Below, one piece after another: positions 52,674 through 60,903 of a stretch of 64,000 bases of DNA. The DNA comes from Candidatus Kurthia intestinigallinarum (GTDB taxonomy: Bacteria > Bacillota > Bacilli > Bacillales_A > Planococcaceae): the NCBI RefSeq assembly GCF_003991225.1, contig NZ_JTFC01000031.1:1-64000 (forward strand), in the 5' to 3' direction. The notes below the pieces were generated by a model. That model was not told the origin of the DNA. It did not search any database and saw only the letters and a list, made by a program, of their open reading frames with translations. Positions within the stretch are counted from its first letter, which is position 1; every line of letters begins with the position of its first letter. Both the position numbers and the translations under genes were made by a program.

Positions 52674-54239
52674 TTACACTTCTGTTGGCACAAACTGTTC
52701 GACAATAATACTGTTTGCGGCATTAATATACGCTTCCGCACTTGCACGAATAACATCGGTATGTGTCGCTTTCGCAATATATGTTTTATCATGGCTTTGC
52801 ACTTGAATTTTCACTTTACCGAGTGCCTCTTTTCCGCGTGTCACACTCGAAATTTTATATTCCATAATATTCATATCCACATCAATGACTTCTTTTAATG
52901 CGGTATAAAGTGCATCGATTGGGCCTGTACCAACTGTGCTTGCTCGGAATGATTCTTTCCCTTTAGACACTTTAATTGTCGCTGACGGGAAAATCGGATT
53001 ACTAATTACTTGAATATCTTCTAACACATAAAAAGCATCCGCGTGTTTTTCAAAATTCGCCATTTTATCATGACGGCGTAGATAATCCTCTACTAAGATG
53101 AATAAATCATGATCATACACTTCTTTTTTCGCATCGGCTAACTCTAAAAAATCTGTGAAAACATCTTCAAACTGCTTCTCATTAATGTCAATTGATAAAT
53201 TACAAATCGCATTGCGGACTGCATGACGACCTGAGCGTGCCGTTAATACAAGCTCCATATCATCTAGCCCCACCTCTGTCGGATGAATAATTTCATACGC
53301 ATCGCGTGATTTTAATAAGCCATCTTGGTGAATACCTGAAGAATGTGCAAATGCATTATCTCCTGTAATTGCCTTATTCACCTGTACATCTAAGCCCATT
53401 AAGCTCGACACAATTTTAGATGTATTAATAATTTCCTTCTTATTAATAGAAGTAAAAGCATCAAAGTAATCGCCACGAGTTGATAATGCCATCACTACTT
53501 CTTCAAGCGCTGCATTGCCCGCGCGCTCGCCAATCCCATTGATTGTACACTCTACTTTATCAGCACCATTTTTCACAGCCTGTAGCGTATTCGCCGTCGC
53601 CATCCCTAAATCGTTATGGCAATGAACACTTAATAACACATCTGGATTTACATTTTTAATACGGTCATTTAATTTATAAATCATGTCACCAAATTGCTCC
53701 GGTACCGCCCAACCAACTGTATCCGGCACATTAATCATCGTTGCCCCCGCATCAATTACTGCTTCAATTGTCTTCCATAAGTATTCAAAATCTGAACGCG
53801 ATGCATCCTCCGTTGAATATTGTACTTGTGGCATAAGTGATTTTGCGTATTTTACCGCATCCACACCAATTTGTAAGATTTGATCCTTCGATTTACTAAA
53901 TTTCTTTTCTACATGAATATCTGACGTACCTAGCACCATATGAATCATTGGATTTTCTGCATATTTCACGGCATTGTATACCGAATCAATATCTGTTTTC
54001 ACTGCGCGTGCTAGTGCCGTAATCATCATATTGCTTGAGCTACCTACTTGCTGCGCAATTTGCTTAACTGCTTGGAAGTCGCCCTCTGAAGATGCCGGGA
54101 AGCCCGCTTCGATAATATCAACTTGTAATTTCTTTAATTGTTGTGCCACCTCTAATTTTTCATAGATGTTTAATTTTGCACCTGGCACTTGCTCTCCATC
54201 ACGTAACGTTGTATCAAATACCCAAATTTTTCTCGACAT
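52674..54239 (-). CDS. leuA: 2-isopropylmalate synthase
   Basis: A 521-residue enzyme for the first committed step of leucine synthesis (acetyl-CoA plus 2-oxoisovalerate). The catalytic TIM barrel shows [30 protein letters not shown] and [14 protein letters not shown]; the C-terminal allosteric LeuA dimer domain covers ~380-521. The rest of the leu genes are not adjacent; leuA is alone between terminators. A leucine T-box leader precedes it. Ribosome site AAGAGGAGTG. Confidence 0.96.
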   Translation of the reverse strand: MSRKIWVFDTTLRDGEQVPGAKLNIYEKLEVAQQLKKLQVDIIEAGFPASSEGDFQAVKQIAQQVGSSSNMMITALARAVKTDIDSVYNAVKYAENPMIHMVLGTSDIHVEKKFSKSKDQILQIGVDAVKYAKSLMPQVQYSTEDASRSDFEYLWKTIEAVIDAGATMINVPDTVGWAVPEQFGDMIYKLNDRIKNVNPDVLLSVHCHNDLGMATANTLQAVKNGADKVECTINGIGERAGNAALEEVVMALSTRGDYFDAFTSINKKEIINTSKIVSSLMGLDVQVNKAITGDNAFAHSSGIHQDGLLKSRDAYEIIHPTEVGLDDMELVLTARSGRHAVRNAICNLSIDINEKQFEDVFTDFLELADAKKEVYDHDLFILVEDYLRRHDKMANFEKHADAFYVLEDIQVISNPIFPSATIKVSKGKESFRASTVGTGPIDALYTALKEVIDVDMNIMEYKISSVTRGKEALGKVKIQVQSHDKTYIAKATHTDVIRASAEAYINAANSIIVEQFVPTEV

Positions 54240-54261
54240 ACTTCAACACTCCTCTTCCAAA

Positions 54262-54539
54262 TTAGATAATAAAACACCCCGCCTCTATTGCTAGAGACGA
54301 GGTGTTAACTCGCGGTACCACTCTGCTTGAGCGCTTGTAATATATCGCTCCACTTAATGAACAAAAAATGTCCCATGTATAACGTCATGACCCGATTTAT
54401 CCTACTGTAAGTTCAGATAATTTGCTCCCGGACGAGTTCAAAGCGTTTCTTGCTAATTTCCACCAACCATTAGCTCTCTAAAAAGAAACGATACTTTTAC
54501 TACTTCCGTTCTCTGCATGTAATATATTAGCTTGATAAC
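54262..54539 (-). ncRNA. Leucine T-box riboswitch upstream of leuA
   Basis: The minus strand has a T-box motif AGAGTGGTACCGCG (54310-54323) followed by the terminator AACACCTCGTCTCTAGCAAT...AGAGGCGGGGTGTTTTATT (54270-54307). Stem I includes AGAGAGCTAATGGTTGGTGG; the likely specifier is CTC (leucine) in GAACTCGTCC at 54434-54436. Uncharged tRNA-Leu would favour the antiterminator and switch on leuA. Confidence 0.9.
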
Positions 54540-54568
54540 ATCATAGTGAAAAGTTTTTAGAATGTCAA
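54540..54568 (-). promoter_or_regulatory. leuA promoter
   Basis: On the minus strand TTGACA (54563-54568), 17-nt spacer, TATGAT (54540-54545). Confidence 0.75.
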
Positions 54569-54593
54569 CAATTTTCAGAAAAATAAAAATAAA

Positions 54594-55373
54594 TTATTTA
54601 CGCGTCATATTTGGTCGCTCATTTTGCCATGTAATTTCAACCGGCATTCCCACAAAATCGCTCATCGTTTCGGACGTTAATAAATCAGTTGTTTTTCCAG
54701 CCGCAAAAACACGTCCCTCTTTTAATAATAAGATATTTGTAAATACCGGTAAGATTTCATTTACGTGATGCGTCACATAAACAAGCGATGGACCGTGGTC
54801 TTTTTCTGCAATCGTTTGAATCGTATCGAGTAGCTGTTCGCGCGCAATAAAGTCAAATCCCGTCGCAGGTTCATCTAAAATTAATAATTCCGGCTCTCCC
54901 ATTAACGCACGCCCCAATAATGCGCGTTGATTCTCCCCCTGTGACAATACTTCATATGGCTGATTTGCAAAATGATAGGCGTTTAAATCATGCAAAATAC
55001 CGACCGCACGATCTCGCATAGCGTCTGTTACTTTTTCATATAAGCCAAGCGATGCGAAGGCACCACTCAAAATAATTTCAAATGTATTATCATCCTGGCG
55101 TAGCATTTGCTGAACCCCAGCAGACACAATGCCAACTTTACGTCGCAGCTCATCGCCTAACACCGATTTCCCAAATACATGACCACAAACTTCGACATCT
55201 CCTGTAGAAGGTAAATAATAGGCACATAACATATTTAGTAAAGCCGTTTTCCCAGCACCATTCATACCATATACAGCCCAGTGCTCACCAGGTTCTACAT
55301 CCCAGCTCACATTTTTTAAAATTTGTGTTTCTTCTCTCCTTAATGAAATATCTTTTAAATGAATCACCATCAT
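54594..55373 (-). CDS. ylmA: ABC transporter ATP-binding protein, YlmA-like
   Basis: A 259-residue stand-alone ABC ATPase. Walker A YGMNGAGKTALLNML, signature LSQGENQRALLGRAL (LSxGE variant), Walker B LLILDEPATGFD and switch His VTHHVNEI are intact. It resembles B. subtilis YlmA and the ModF/PhoU-type soluble ATPases; no permease gene adjoins it, so the partner or role is unknown. Two adjacent ATGs follow AAGGGAGAGGAG; 55373 was chosen for spacing to AAGGGAG. Confidence 0.88.
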   Translation of the reverse strand: MMVIHLKDISLRREETQILKNVSWDVEPGEHWAVYGMNGAGKTALLNMLCAYYLPSTGDVEVCGHVFGKSVLGDELRRKVGIVSAGVQQMLRQDDNTFEIILSGAFASLGLYEKVTDAMRDRAVGILHDLNAYHFANQPYEVLSQGENQRALLGRALMGEPELLILDEPATGFDFIAREQLLDTIQTIAEKDHGPSLVYVTHHVNEILPVFTNILLLKEGRVFAAGKTTDLLTSETMSDFVGMPVEITWQNERPNMTRK

Positions 55374-55441
55374 ACTCCTCTCCCTTCCACGTAATCGTAC
55401 TGCGATTATTTTAAGAAAGCAATGAACACTTCCGTACAATT

Positions 55442-55483
55442 AAAAAAAGGGCAACCACGCCGTCGTGTGATTGCCCTCTTGTT
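55442..55483 (-). terminator. Terminator of the 59-residue gene
   Basis: GAGGGCAATCACACGACGG-CGTGGTTGCCC followed by TTTTTTTAA on the minus strand. Confidence 0.85.
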
Positions 55484-55486
55484 TCA

Positions 55487-55666
55487 TTATCCAATTAAGT
55501 TATGTTTTACAACTTCGTATGCTTGGCAAATATCCATCATGTCTACTTCTGACTCTTCGATCATATGTGATGCAATGTCATAAAGATTTGCTTCATCATT
55601 TGTTGTTAAGTCGTTTAATAATTGGCCCTCGATTTGGTCTACATATTGTTGGATTGAGTTATTCAT
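55487..55666 (-). CDS. Hypothetical protein, 59 residues
   Basis: A small acidic helical protein (MNNSIQQYVDQIEGQLLNDL; MMDICQAYEVVKHNLIG) with no membrane segment. Similar small proteins occur in Bacillales, without known function. ATG at 55666 follows AAAAGGAGAG at correct spacing; a start 14 codons upstream does not. It has its own terminator. Confidence 0.7.
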   Translation of the reverse strand: MNNSIQQYVDQIEGQLLNDLTTNDEANLYDIASHMIEESEVDMMDICQAYEVVKHNLIG

Positions 55667-55709
55667 CTGTTGTACTCTCCTTTTGGTTTCTGTATTATTT
55701 TTTATCATC

Positions 55710-56083
55710 TCTCGGATGTAACGTTCCTACTTGTTACTTACATCATACAAGAGCTTTTATATAAAATCTACTATTTTCACCTATAAAAATTTGACTTTGT
55801 GACACATATATGTATAATGCTATTTTTAGCCCTTTGTGAACGTTTTCTTGTCGTTTATTACATGATTTCTTTTTGTTTTTTGAAAATTCTTTCCATATTT
55901 CAGAGTAATCATTTACTGTATGTCGATGTTATAAATCAATTCGTAATTCATTAATTGTCTGAATTAAAAAATATTATTTCATCTTTTGATATATAACAGA
56001 AATCTAAAAAATAGCAACTGTACTACTTTTTGTGTTATTTTTTTATAGACTAGAGAGTTCTAAAAAATGAAAAAATCACAAAA
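55710..56083. other. AT-rich intergenic stretch of ~370 bp
   Basis: No gene recognisable on either strand; very AT-rich with several T runs. It must hold the promoter of the 59-residue gene; no clear -35/-10 pair or operator could be picked. Confidence 0.4.
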
Positions 56084-56120
56084 AAAGAGAAACCACCCAA
56101 TCAGATGATTTCTCCTCGTA
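56084..56120 (-). terminator. Terminator of dps
   Basis: GAGGAGAAATCATCTGATTGGGTGGTTTCTCTTTTTTT on the minus strand in parts: stem GAGAAATCA / TGGTTTCTC (with G-U) then a T run, directly after the dps stop. Confidence 0.82.
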
Positions 56121-56130
56121 ACATGTCTTA

Positions 56131-56568
56131 TTATCCTAAAAATGCTTTTAACATCCAGACATGTTTTTCAAGCTCGGTATGAATGCCTAGTAATAAATCT
56201 GACGTCATTTCATCGCCTGCTTCTTGGGCAATCATCATACCTTTCGTTAAATCTTCTAGCATTTTTTCAAAATCATCGACAATCGCTGCGACCATTGCAC
56301 GCGAATCTTCTTCATACGTGCCTTCTGCAATTGTTGATAGCTCCAGATACTCTTTCATCGTCGCAACCGGATGACCTTTAATCGCTAAAATACGCTCTGC
56401 TAGCTCATCAAAATGTGCTGCTGCCTCTGTATACAATTCTTCAAATTTTGTATGCAATGTAAAGAAGTCACTACCTTTTACGTACCAGTGGAAGTTATGC
56501 AACTTCACGTATAAAATGCCCCAGTCTGCAACCTGTTTGTTTAATACATCAATCACTTGTTGATTCAT
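56131..56568 (-). CDS. dps: Dps-family DNA-binding ferritin-like protein
   Basis: A 145-residue Dps/MrgA miniferritin that oxidises iron with hydrogen peroxide and protects DNA as a dodecamer. The inter-subunit ferroxidase residues lie in [20 protein letters not shown] (His, His) and [20 protein letters not shown] (Asp, Glu). Length is normal. Transcribed alone. The upstream AT-rich DNA has a weak PerR-like sequence that I do not trust enough to call. Confidence 0.95.
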   Translation of the reverse strand: MNQQVIDVLNKQVADWGILYVKLHNFHWYVKGSDFFTLHTKFEELYTEAAAHFDELAERILAIKGHPVATMKEYLELSTIAEGTYEEDSRAMVAAIVDDFEKMLEDLTKGMMIAQEAGDEMTSDLLLGIHTELEKHVWMLKAFLG

Positions 56569-56728
56569 TTGAAAAACTCCTTTATCGTTATTCTACTATT
56601 ATTATTCCACTTTTTTAGCGCTTTAAACATAGGTATACCCTTTAGAGCTAGACTTATTTTATGAATCTTAATTCGTTTCATTCATTCTCATAAAAATAGG
56701 GGTATACATACTAATAGAAAGCAGGTGA

Positions 56729-57010
56729 TGGCAGAAAAAAAGATTGACGATTTTCTTTTCAGTTATTATTGTATTTGCTTTGTTCACAATAGTACCATTC
56801 CACTCCTCTGCAGCAATTTATGAGCCAGTCACTGTCAAAAAAACACTTGTTGTATATTGATGCCTCTAAAACTTCTATAAAGTACTAAGAAAAATCAAAG
56901 AAAATACCGCATTAAACGTCTATGATGGCGTCTCGATTGCGCGAGATCAAATAAATTGGCCAACCTATAAGCACTATGGTTGGTCATGTATTACGTATTA
57001 TCAAAATCCG
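56729..57010 (+). pseudogene. Decayed gene for a secreted protein
   Basis: Pieces of one or more coding sequences in different frames, all on the plus strand. The first encodes a signal-peptide-like segment (KRLTIFFSVIIVFALFTIVP, then FHSSAAIYEPVTVKKTLVVY) with a stop at about 56860. Shifting frame gives IDASKTSIKY, and a third frame gives NVYDGVSIARDQINWPTYKH followed by YGWSCITYYQNPII and a stop near 57018. No intact start-to-stop frame exists. The former protein is not recognised; it may have been an exported partner of the ART toxin downstream. Confidence 0.5.
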
Positions 57011-57328
57011 ATTATATAAAAACGCATCAGCTTCGTTTTAAATACCCGTAACAATGGACAACTGGTATAAAAGCAAAAATCGTAAAAAGCTTACGTGAAA
57101 ATAACGTTATCGGTAAAAAATATAGCACCGTTTGTAATGGTGATCCCTATTATAGCGTTTAAATTGCGTGTAAAAGCACTTGGAAATACGTGGCAACTGC
57201 CAATTGCAAAACTGGCTACTATCATGGATAATAAAATTAACAAATTGACGGATAACATGAAAAAGCCGTATGACATACGTTTTTTTCATATTCAACATCT
57301 ATACTCTAATGAATTGGTAGGTAAAATA
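57011..57328. other. Upstream region of the ADP-ribosyltransferase gene
   Basis: About 320 bp with no convincing gene. Frames here are open but lack ribosome sites and protein character; it may be a further part of the decayed gene. It must hold the promoter of the toxin gene. Confidence 0.35.
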
Positions 57329-58195
57329 ATGAAAAAACAACTCATCGCATTCGCTACAATCTGCTCACTATGTATCCCACAGACGACCGCCTATGCTACA
57401 ACAACGCTAGAACAACAAAATGCAGCGTACAATAAACTATCTGTTACAAATAAAAGTATTTCTGTAGACGTCGTCGATAAAAAATCACTAGACGTATTAC
57501 GTTCTTTTACGCTTAAAGCAAATCGTGTCGTTGAAATCAAAAAGGACATTCCAAAGCTCAGCGGTAAACAAATTATTATCAAGAAGAAAACACAGCCTAC
57601 AGGCACCATCTTTGTCACACAAGAGAAAAAATATACATATTCAAATAAAACAAAGTCAATGCCAGCTGCACAGCGCAATCGCTTTGATCGTTTTGAAAAA
57701 AAATGGAATAAAACCTTAACAACAAATCAACGAAAATCTTTAAAAGATTATACACGCAGTGGCTATGTCGATATTAACAGAACCCTACGCGGTCTACAGC
57801 CAACCTCGCCTAAAATCGATAATCGCATTAAAGCGATTGACCATGCGCTCCTAAAGTTTAAAAGCCCGTATGATTTTACCGTTTGGCGTGGAACAGAGCT
57901 TAAAAACTTTAAATATGGCTTAAAAAATGGCAAACTCGCTATTGGTGCTAGCTATTCTGATAAGGGCTATCTTTCGACTTCACTGGTTAGAGCTGGTACA
58001 ATCGGCTTTGGTTATGATGCACTGATTCGTATCCAAACACCTGCTGGAAATTACGGAGCACCCGTATACAAGCTCTCTCCTTATGAAAATGAAGAAGAGT
58101 ATTTATTAAAACGTGGGACAAAATTTGTCGTGACAGGTATTAAAAAAGAAAAACATCGCACCGTTATTACAATCAATACAATCCCAACACCTTAA
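57329..58195 (+). CDS. Secreted ADP-ribosyltransferase (R-S-E class toxin-like)
   Basis: A 288-residue protein with a signal peptide (MKKQLIAFATICSLCIPQTT, cleavage after AYA near residue 23). Residues ~120-288 form an ADP-ribosyltransferase exoenzyme domain: catalytic Arg in FTVWRGTELKNF, the STS motif in SDKGYLSTSLV, and the E-x-E motif in ENEEEYLLKRGTKFVVTGI. The R-STS-ExE set is that of arginine-specific or C2/iota-type ARTs; NAD+ is the donor, the target is unknown. Residues ~25-115 are a separate, Lys/Thr-rich domain of unknown fold. It has no binding partner nearby. Ribosome site is weak (TAGGT), and the gene is followed by a strong terminator. Confidence 0.85.
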   Translation: MKKQLIAFATICSLCIPQTTAYATTTLEQQNAAYNKLSVTNKSISVDVVDKKSLDVLRSFTLKANRVVEIKKDIPKLSGKQIIIKKKTQPTGTIFVTQEKKYTYSNKTKSMPAAQRNRFDRFEKKWNKTLTTNQRKSLKDYTRSGYVDINRTLRGLQPTSPKIDNRIKAIDHALLKFKSPYDFTVWRGTELKNFKYGLKNGKLAIGASYSDKGYLSTSLVRAGTIGFGYDALIRIQTPAGNYGAPVYKLSPYENEEEYLLKRGTKFVVTGIKKEKHRTVITINTIPTP

Positions 58196-58235
58196 TAATT
58201 TAGTAGAAGAATTATTCTTCTACTAAACTATTTTT
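58196..58235 (+). terminator. Terminator of the ADP-ribosyltransferase gene
   Basis: TTTAGTAGAAGAAT-tATTCTTCTACTAAA, a perfect stem, followed by CTATTTTTTTA. Confidence 0.93.
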
Positions 58236-58320
58236 TTACAATAACCAATATTTTACTAGACAAACAACGTTCATTCCTCTATAATTAAGTCAATGAGATA
58301 TTTTCAAACGCTAATTTACC

Positions 58321-58370
58321 TATTATAAAGGGCATGTAACGTTTAGTTGGTACTCTTTATAATATGTGAA
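58321..58370 (+). promoter_or_regulatory. Leader hairpin of cold-shock gene copy 3
   Basis: TATTATAAAG (58321-58330) is complementary to CTTTATAATA (58355-58364), and the 3' arm runs into TATGTGAATTTTT as in the two other cold-shock leaders. Confidence 0.6.
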
Positions 58371-58428
58371 TTTTTTTCTTTCGAAAAATTGTGATCTTAT
58401 TAATATTAAAACAATGGAGGTCATTTAA

Positions 58429-58629
58429 ATGACACAAGGTACAGTAAAATGGTTTAACGCAGACAAAGGTTTCGGCTTCATCGAAGTTGAAGGCGGTTCT
58501 GACGTATTCGCTCACTTCTCAGCTATCCAAGGCGAAGGTTTCAAAACTTTAGAAGAAGGCCAAAAAGTAGAATTCGACGTAGAAGAAGGCCAACGCGGTC
58601 CTCAAGCTGCTAACATCGTAAAACTTTAA
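58429..58629 (+). CDS. Cold-shock protein, CspA family (copy 3)
   Basis: A 66-residue cold-shock protein ([23 protein letters not shown]2 [12 protein letters not shown]). It differs from the other two in about ten positions, e.g. GGSDVFAHF for GENDVFVHF and a more acidic [15 protein letters not shown] tail. It has ribosome site GGAGGT and a leader hairpin; a terminator follows at 58640. Confidence 0.97.
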   Translation: MTQGTVKWFNADKGFGFIEVEGGSDVFAHFSAIQGEGFKTLEEGQKVEFDVEEGQRGPQAANIVKL

Positions 58630-58639
58630 TTTTTACGTA

Positions 58640-58676
58640 GAAGAGATACCCTAGATAGGGTATCTCTTTTTTTATG
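58640..58676 (+). terminator. Terminator of cold-shock gene copy 3
   Basis: AGAGATACCCTA-ga-TAGGGTATCTCTTTTTTT. Confidence 0.95.
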
Positions 58677-58741
58677 CAAAAAAAGGAAACATTTTTATCA
58701 CGCTTCCTTTCTTTATCATCGTATGTATAGAACGATTATTT

Positions 58742-59293
58742 TTAAAAATCGTACGTATGTATCGTTTTGTAGCCATCAGTTTTCTCTACAATTTCAAAGA
58801 CATTTTGTTGACCACGCCATTCAAAATCCTTTGGCACTTTATATACTGCATGTATGGTTACCGTCTTTTTCGCTTGTATTACATCTTCCCCTACACTCGT
58901 TTGAAAATGATTCGCCTTATATGTTTCCCCGTCTACATCAACAAATCTTGAATGTAATTGAGCGAGCGATTGCTTGCTGTCCGCTTTATTATGTGCTTTC
59001 AATATTACGGTAATATCCTTCTGATCACGCTCATTTTTACGTATATGCTCCTCTACACGTTCAATCTTTAATGCCATCATCTCTTTATCCGAAATGCCAT
59101 ACTCTACTGTTTCTTCTTGCATATGGAATATTTCCGTCTTCGTTGCCTTGTCACCTGATTCTTCATATTCGTTCAAAGAATCATCGTAATCATCATCTGA
59201 TGTTTCGACAACAGTGACCTCCGACTTCCCGATGTCCATATTACAGGCTGCTAAAGGCAACGCTACTACCATACAAAAAAGTATTTTTTTCAT
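58742..59293 (-). CDS. Predicted lipoprotein, 183 residues
   Basis: Signal peptide with lipobox (MKKILFCMVVALPLAACNMD, Cys at residue 17). An acidic low-complexity linker (ETSDDDYDDSLNEYEESGDK) leads to a domain with a DUF4352/telokin-like pattern of beta strands (DITVILKAHNKADSKQSLAQ; FVDVDGETYKANHF). Function unknown; probably on the outer membrane surface. Last bacterial gene before the prophage region. Confidence 0.75.
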   Translation of the reverse strand: MKKILFCMVVALPLAACNMDIGKSEVTVVETSDDDYDDSLNEYEESGDKATKTEIFHMQEETVEYGISDKEMMALKIERVEEHIRKNERDQKDITVILKAHNKADSKQSLAQLHSRFVDVDGETYKANHFQTSVGEDVIQAKKTVTIHAVYKVPKDFEWRGQQNVFEIVEKTDGYKTIHTYDF

Positions 59294-59640
59294 AAACTCA
59301 CTACTTTCCTTTTATTATTTCACTATATAGTCAAAACCTATCTATTCTCTAAATAAAAAATGCATTGCATTTACCTTTTACAGCATATCCAGGAAAAACA
59401 TAGCTATCTTTATTTTATCATTTTATTAATTTTTTGTTTATTTATTCAGCTATAAGAAAAATATACGAGGAAGCATTTTCTTTGAAGTAGTTAAGTAAAA
59501 TTCTTCCTGTGAGCTCTACCAGCGTAGGAGGGCTTGCAAGTCGTTGTCTACTCGGAAGCAATTGGCATACAAACAATCTACAGCTGACTATACGAGCCCT
59601 ACATGATGTCCTTTATTTAGGACACAAAAAAAGCCCCCGA
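59294..59640. other. Intergenic region left of the prophage end
   Basis: About 350 bp without a credible protein gene. The left half is AT-rich; the right half (59500-59620) is more GC-rich and looks like structured RNA or the edge of transferred DNA (GTAGGAGGGCTTGCAAGTCG). I can not assign it. Confidence 0.35.
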
Positions 59641-59660
59641 TTTCTCGGAGGCTTTCTTTA
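59628..59660 (-). terminator. Intrinsic terminator
   Basis: On the minus strand AAAGCCTCCGAGAAATCGGGGGCTTTTTTTG: stem AGCCTCCGA / TCGGGGGCT with loop GAAA and a T run. It ends a minus-strand transcript coming from the prophage side, possibly a small RNA. Confidence 0.85.
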
Positions 59661-59765
59661 TATCTTCATTTCCAGAAGTGCTTCAAACGCTTTTGTAAGG
59701 AAGTCAAGCCAAGTTCGCAAACGTCGTGTTTGCAACGCTTGACCACCCTCCGTCCGTCGGCAGTA

Positions 59766-59879
59766 TTAAGCTTCTAATAATAAATCTTCTGGGTTTTCGA
59801 TTAAGTCTTTAACCATTTTAAGGAAACCAACAGATTCTTTACCGTTCATTATGACGGCATAATTACCCGCTATACTGCT
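59766..59879 (-). pseudogene. C-terminal remnant of an unidentified gene at the prophage boundary
   Basis: A minus-strand frame encodes [20 protein letters not shown] then [17 protein letters not shown] and a stop. There is no ribosome site in front of the only ATG (59849), and a stop lies just upstream. It reads like the 3' end of a longer gene. Possible origins are a host gene cut by phage integration (attR side) or a degraded phage gene. Confidence 0.45.
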
Positions 59880-60040
59880 TTATTTATATAAGAAGAAACT
59901 CAATATTTTCAGCTTTTGATGTAGAATGAAGAATCAGTTTTTATCGTTGTTTATACGATGATATAGTCAAAAATATAGTCAAGTTATTTAAAGTGATGTA
60001 AAATAAAAACATAATATGATATAAATTAGGAGGTTCGATT

Positions 60041-60832
60041 TTGGAAAAACAAAATGTAAAAGAACAACTCTCAGATATAAAGAGAATTTTATTTCAAAGT
60101 GAAAGATACATAGAGTCACTACTTAATAGAAATTTCGATACCGATAATAAATTTTCTGTCATTAAAGATGCCACTATTTTAGGTATATTTATTAGTTTAA
60201 TAGATAAGGCTCGAAGTTTAAATCTCCTATTAGAAAATAAATACTACGCTGGAAATAATACGCTTTTAAGAAGTATTTTCGAAGAGGAAATTTATCTCGA
60301 ATATATTTTAAAAGAAAATACTATGAATCGTACGCGTGCATATATAGCGTCTTCAAAATTAAAAGCTCAAAAGATGTTAAAAACTGCCTCTAAAACCAAC
60401 GCATTAGGTAATAAGATTAGAGAGGTTACAAATTTGGGAATATCTGATTTAGAGAAGATATTCTCCCAAGTACCTGAAGAAAACATCACTAATCTAGAAA
60501 AAGAATATTTGGATCTGACAGGAGAAACTAATCCTGATAAATGGTATAAAGAAAAAAATAATGTAACTTCTTTTAGAGGTGTTTGTGAATATTTAGGAGT
60601 TGAGCATCTAGCTAATTATGAGATTCTTTACAGATTACTTTCCCAAGAAGTTCATGGAAAAAATTCTAATTCATATTTCACAATACAAGATAATCAATTA
60701 GTAGTAGAACCATTAAAAGAAGAACCTATGGTTTTATCATTAATGAGAGCAACGGTTGTTAGTGCTGGAATCGCAATTTCAAATTATTATGATGATTCAG
60801 AAAAATTTCGTGAAATTATTTCTATTATTTAA
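60041..60832 (+). CDS. DUF5677-like protein, prophage cargo
   Basis: A 263-residue soluble, mostly helical protein of the DUF5677 type (GIFISLIDKARSLNLLLENK; TLLRSIFEEEIYLEYILKEN; YRLLSQEVHGKNSNSYF near residue 205 with the conserved H). TTG start after AGGAGG. It is on the opposite strand to the phage lysis genes, has lower GC than neighbours and lies between the endolysin gene and the chromosomal junction, the usual place for phage morons. Such cargo often protects the lysogen against other phages; that role is inference here. Confidence 0.75.
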   Translation: MEKQNVKEQLSDIKRILFQSERYIESLLNRNFDTDNKFSVIKDATILGIFISLIDKARSLNLLLENKYYAGNNTLLRSIFEEEIYLEYILKENTMNRTRAYIASSKLKAQKMLKTASKTNALGNKIREVTNLGISDLEKIFSQVPEENITNLEKEYLDLTGETNPDKWYKEKNNVTSFRGVCEYLGVEHLANYEILYRLLSQEVHGKNSNSYFTIQDNQLVVEPLKEEPMVLSLMRATVVSAGIAISNYYDDSEKFREIISII

Positions 60833-60903
60833 AAAAACTAAAACAAAACAGAAAAGTCTAGTATCTTTCAAAACATGAAAGATACTAGGCTTTAATTAAT
60901 TTT

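Noticed and set aside
56569..56640. PerR box upstream of dps
   Set aside because: TTATTCTACTATTAT only loosely resembles TTATAATNATTATAA; too many mismatches to call.
59509..59742. 77-codon plus-strand frame near the prophage edge
   Set aside because: It has no ribosome site and runs antisense through an intrinsic terminator.
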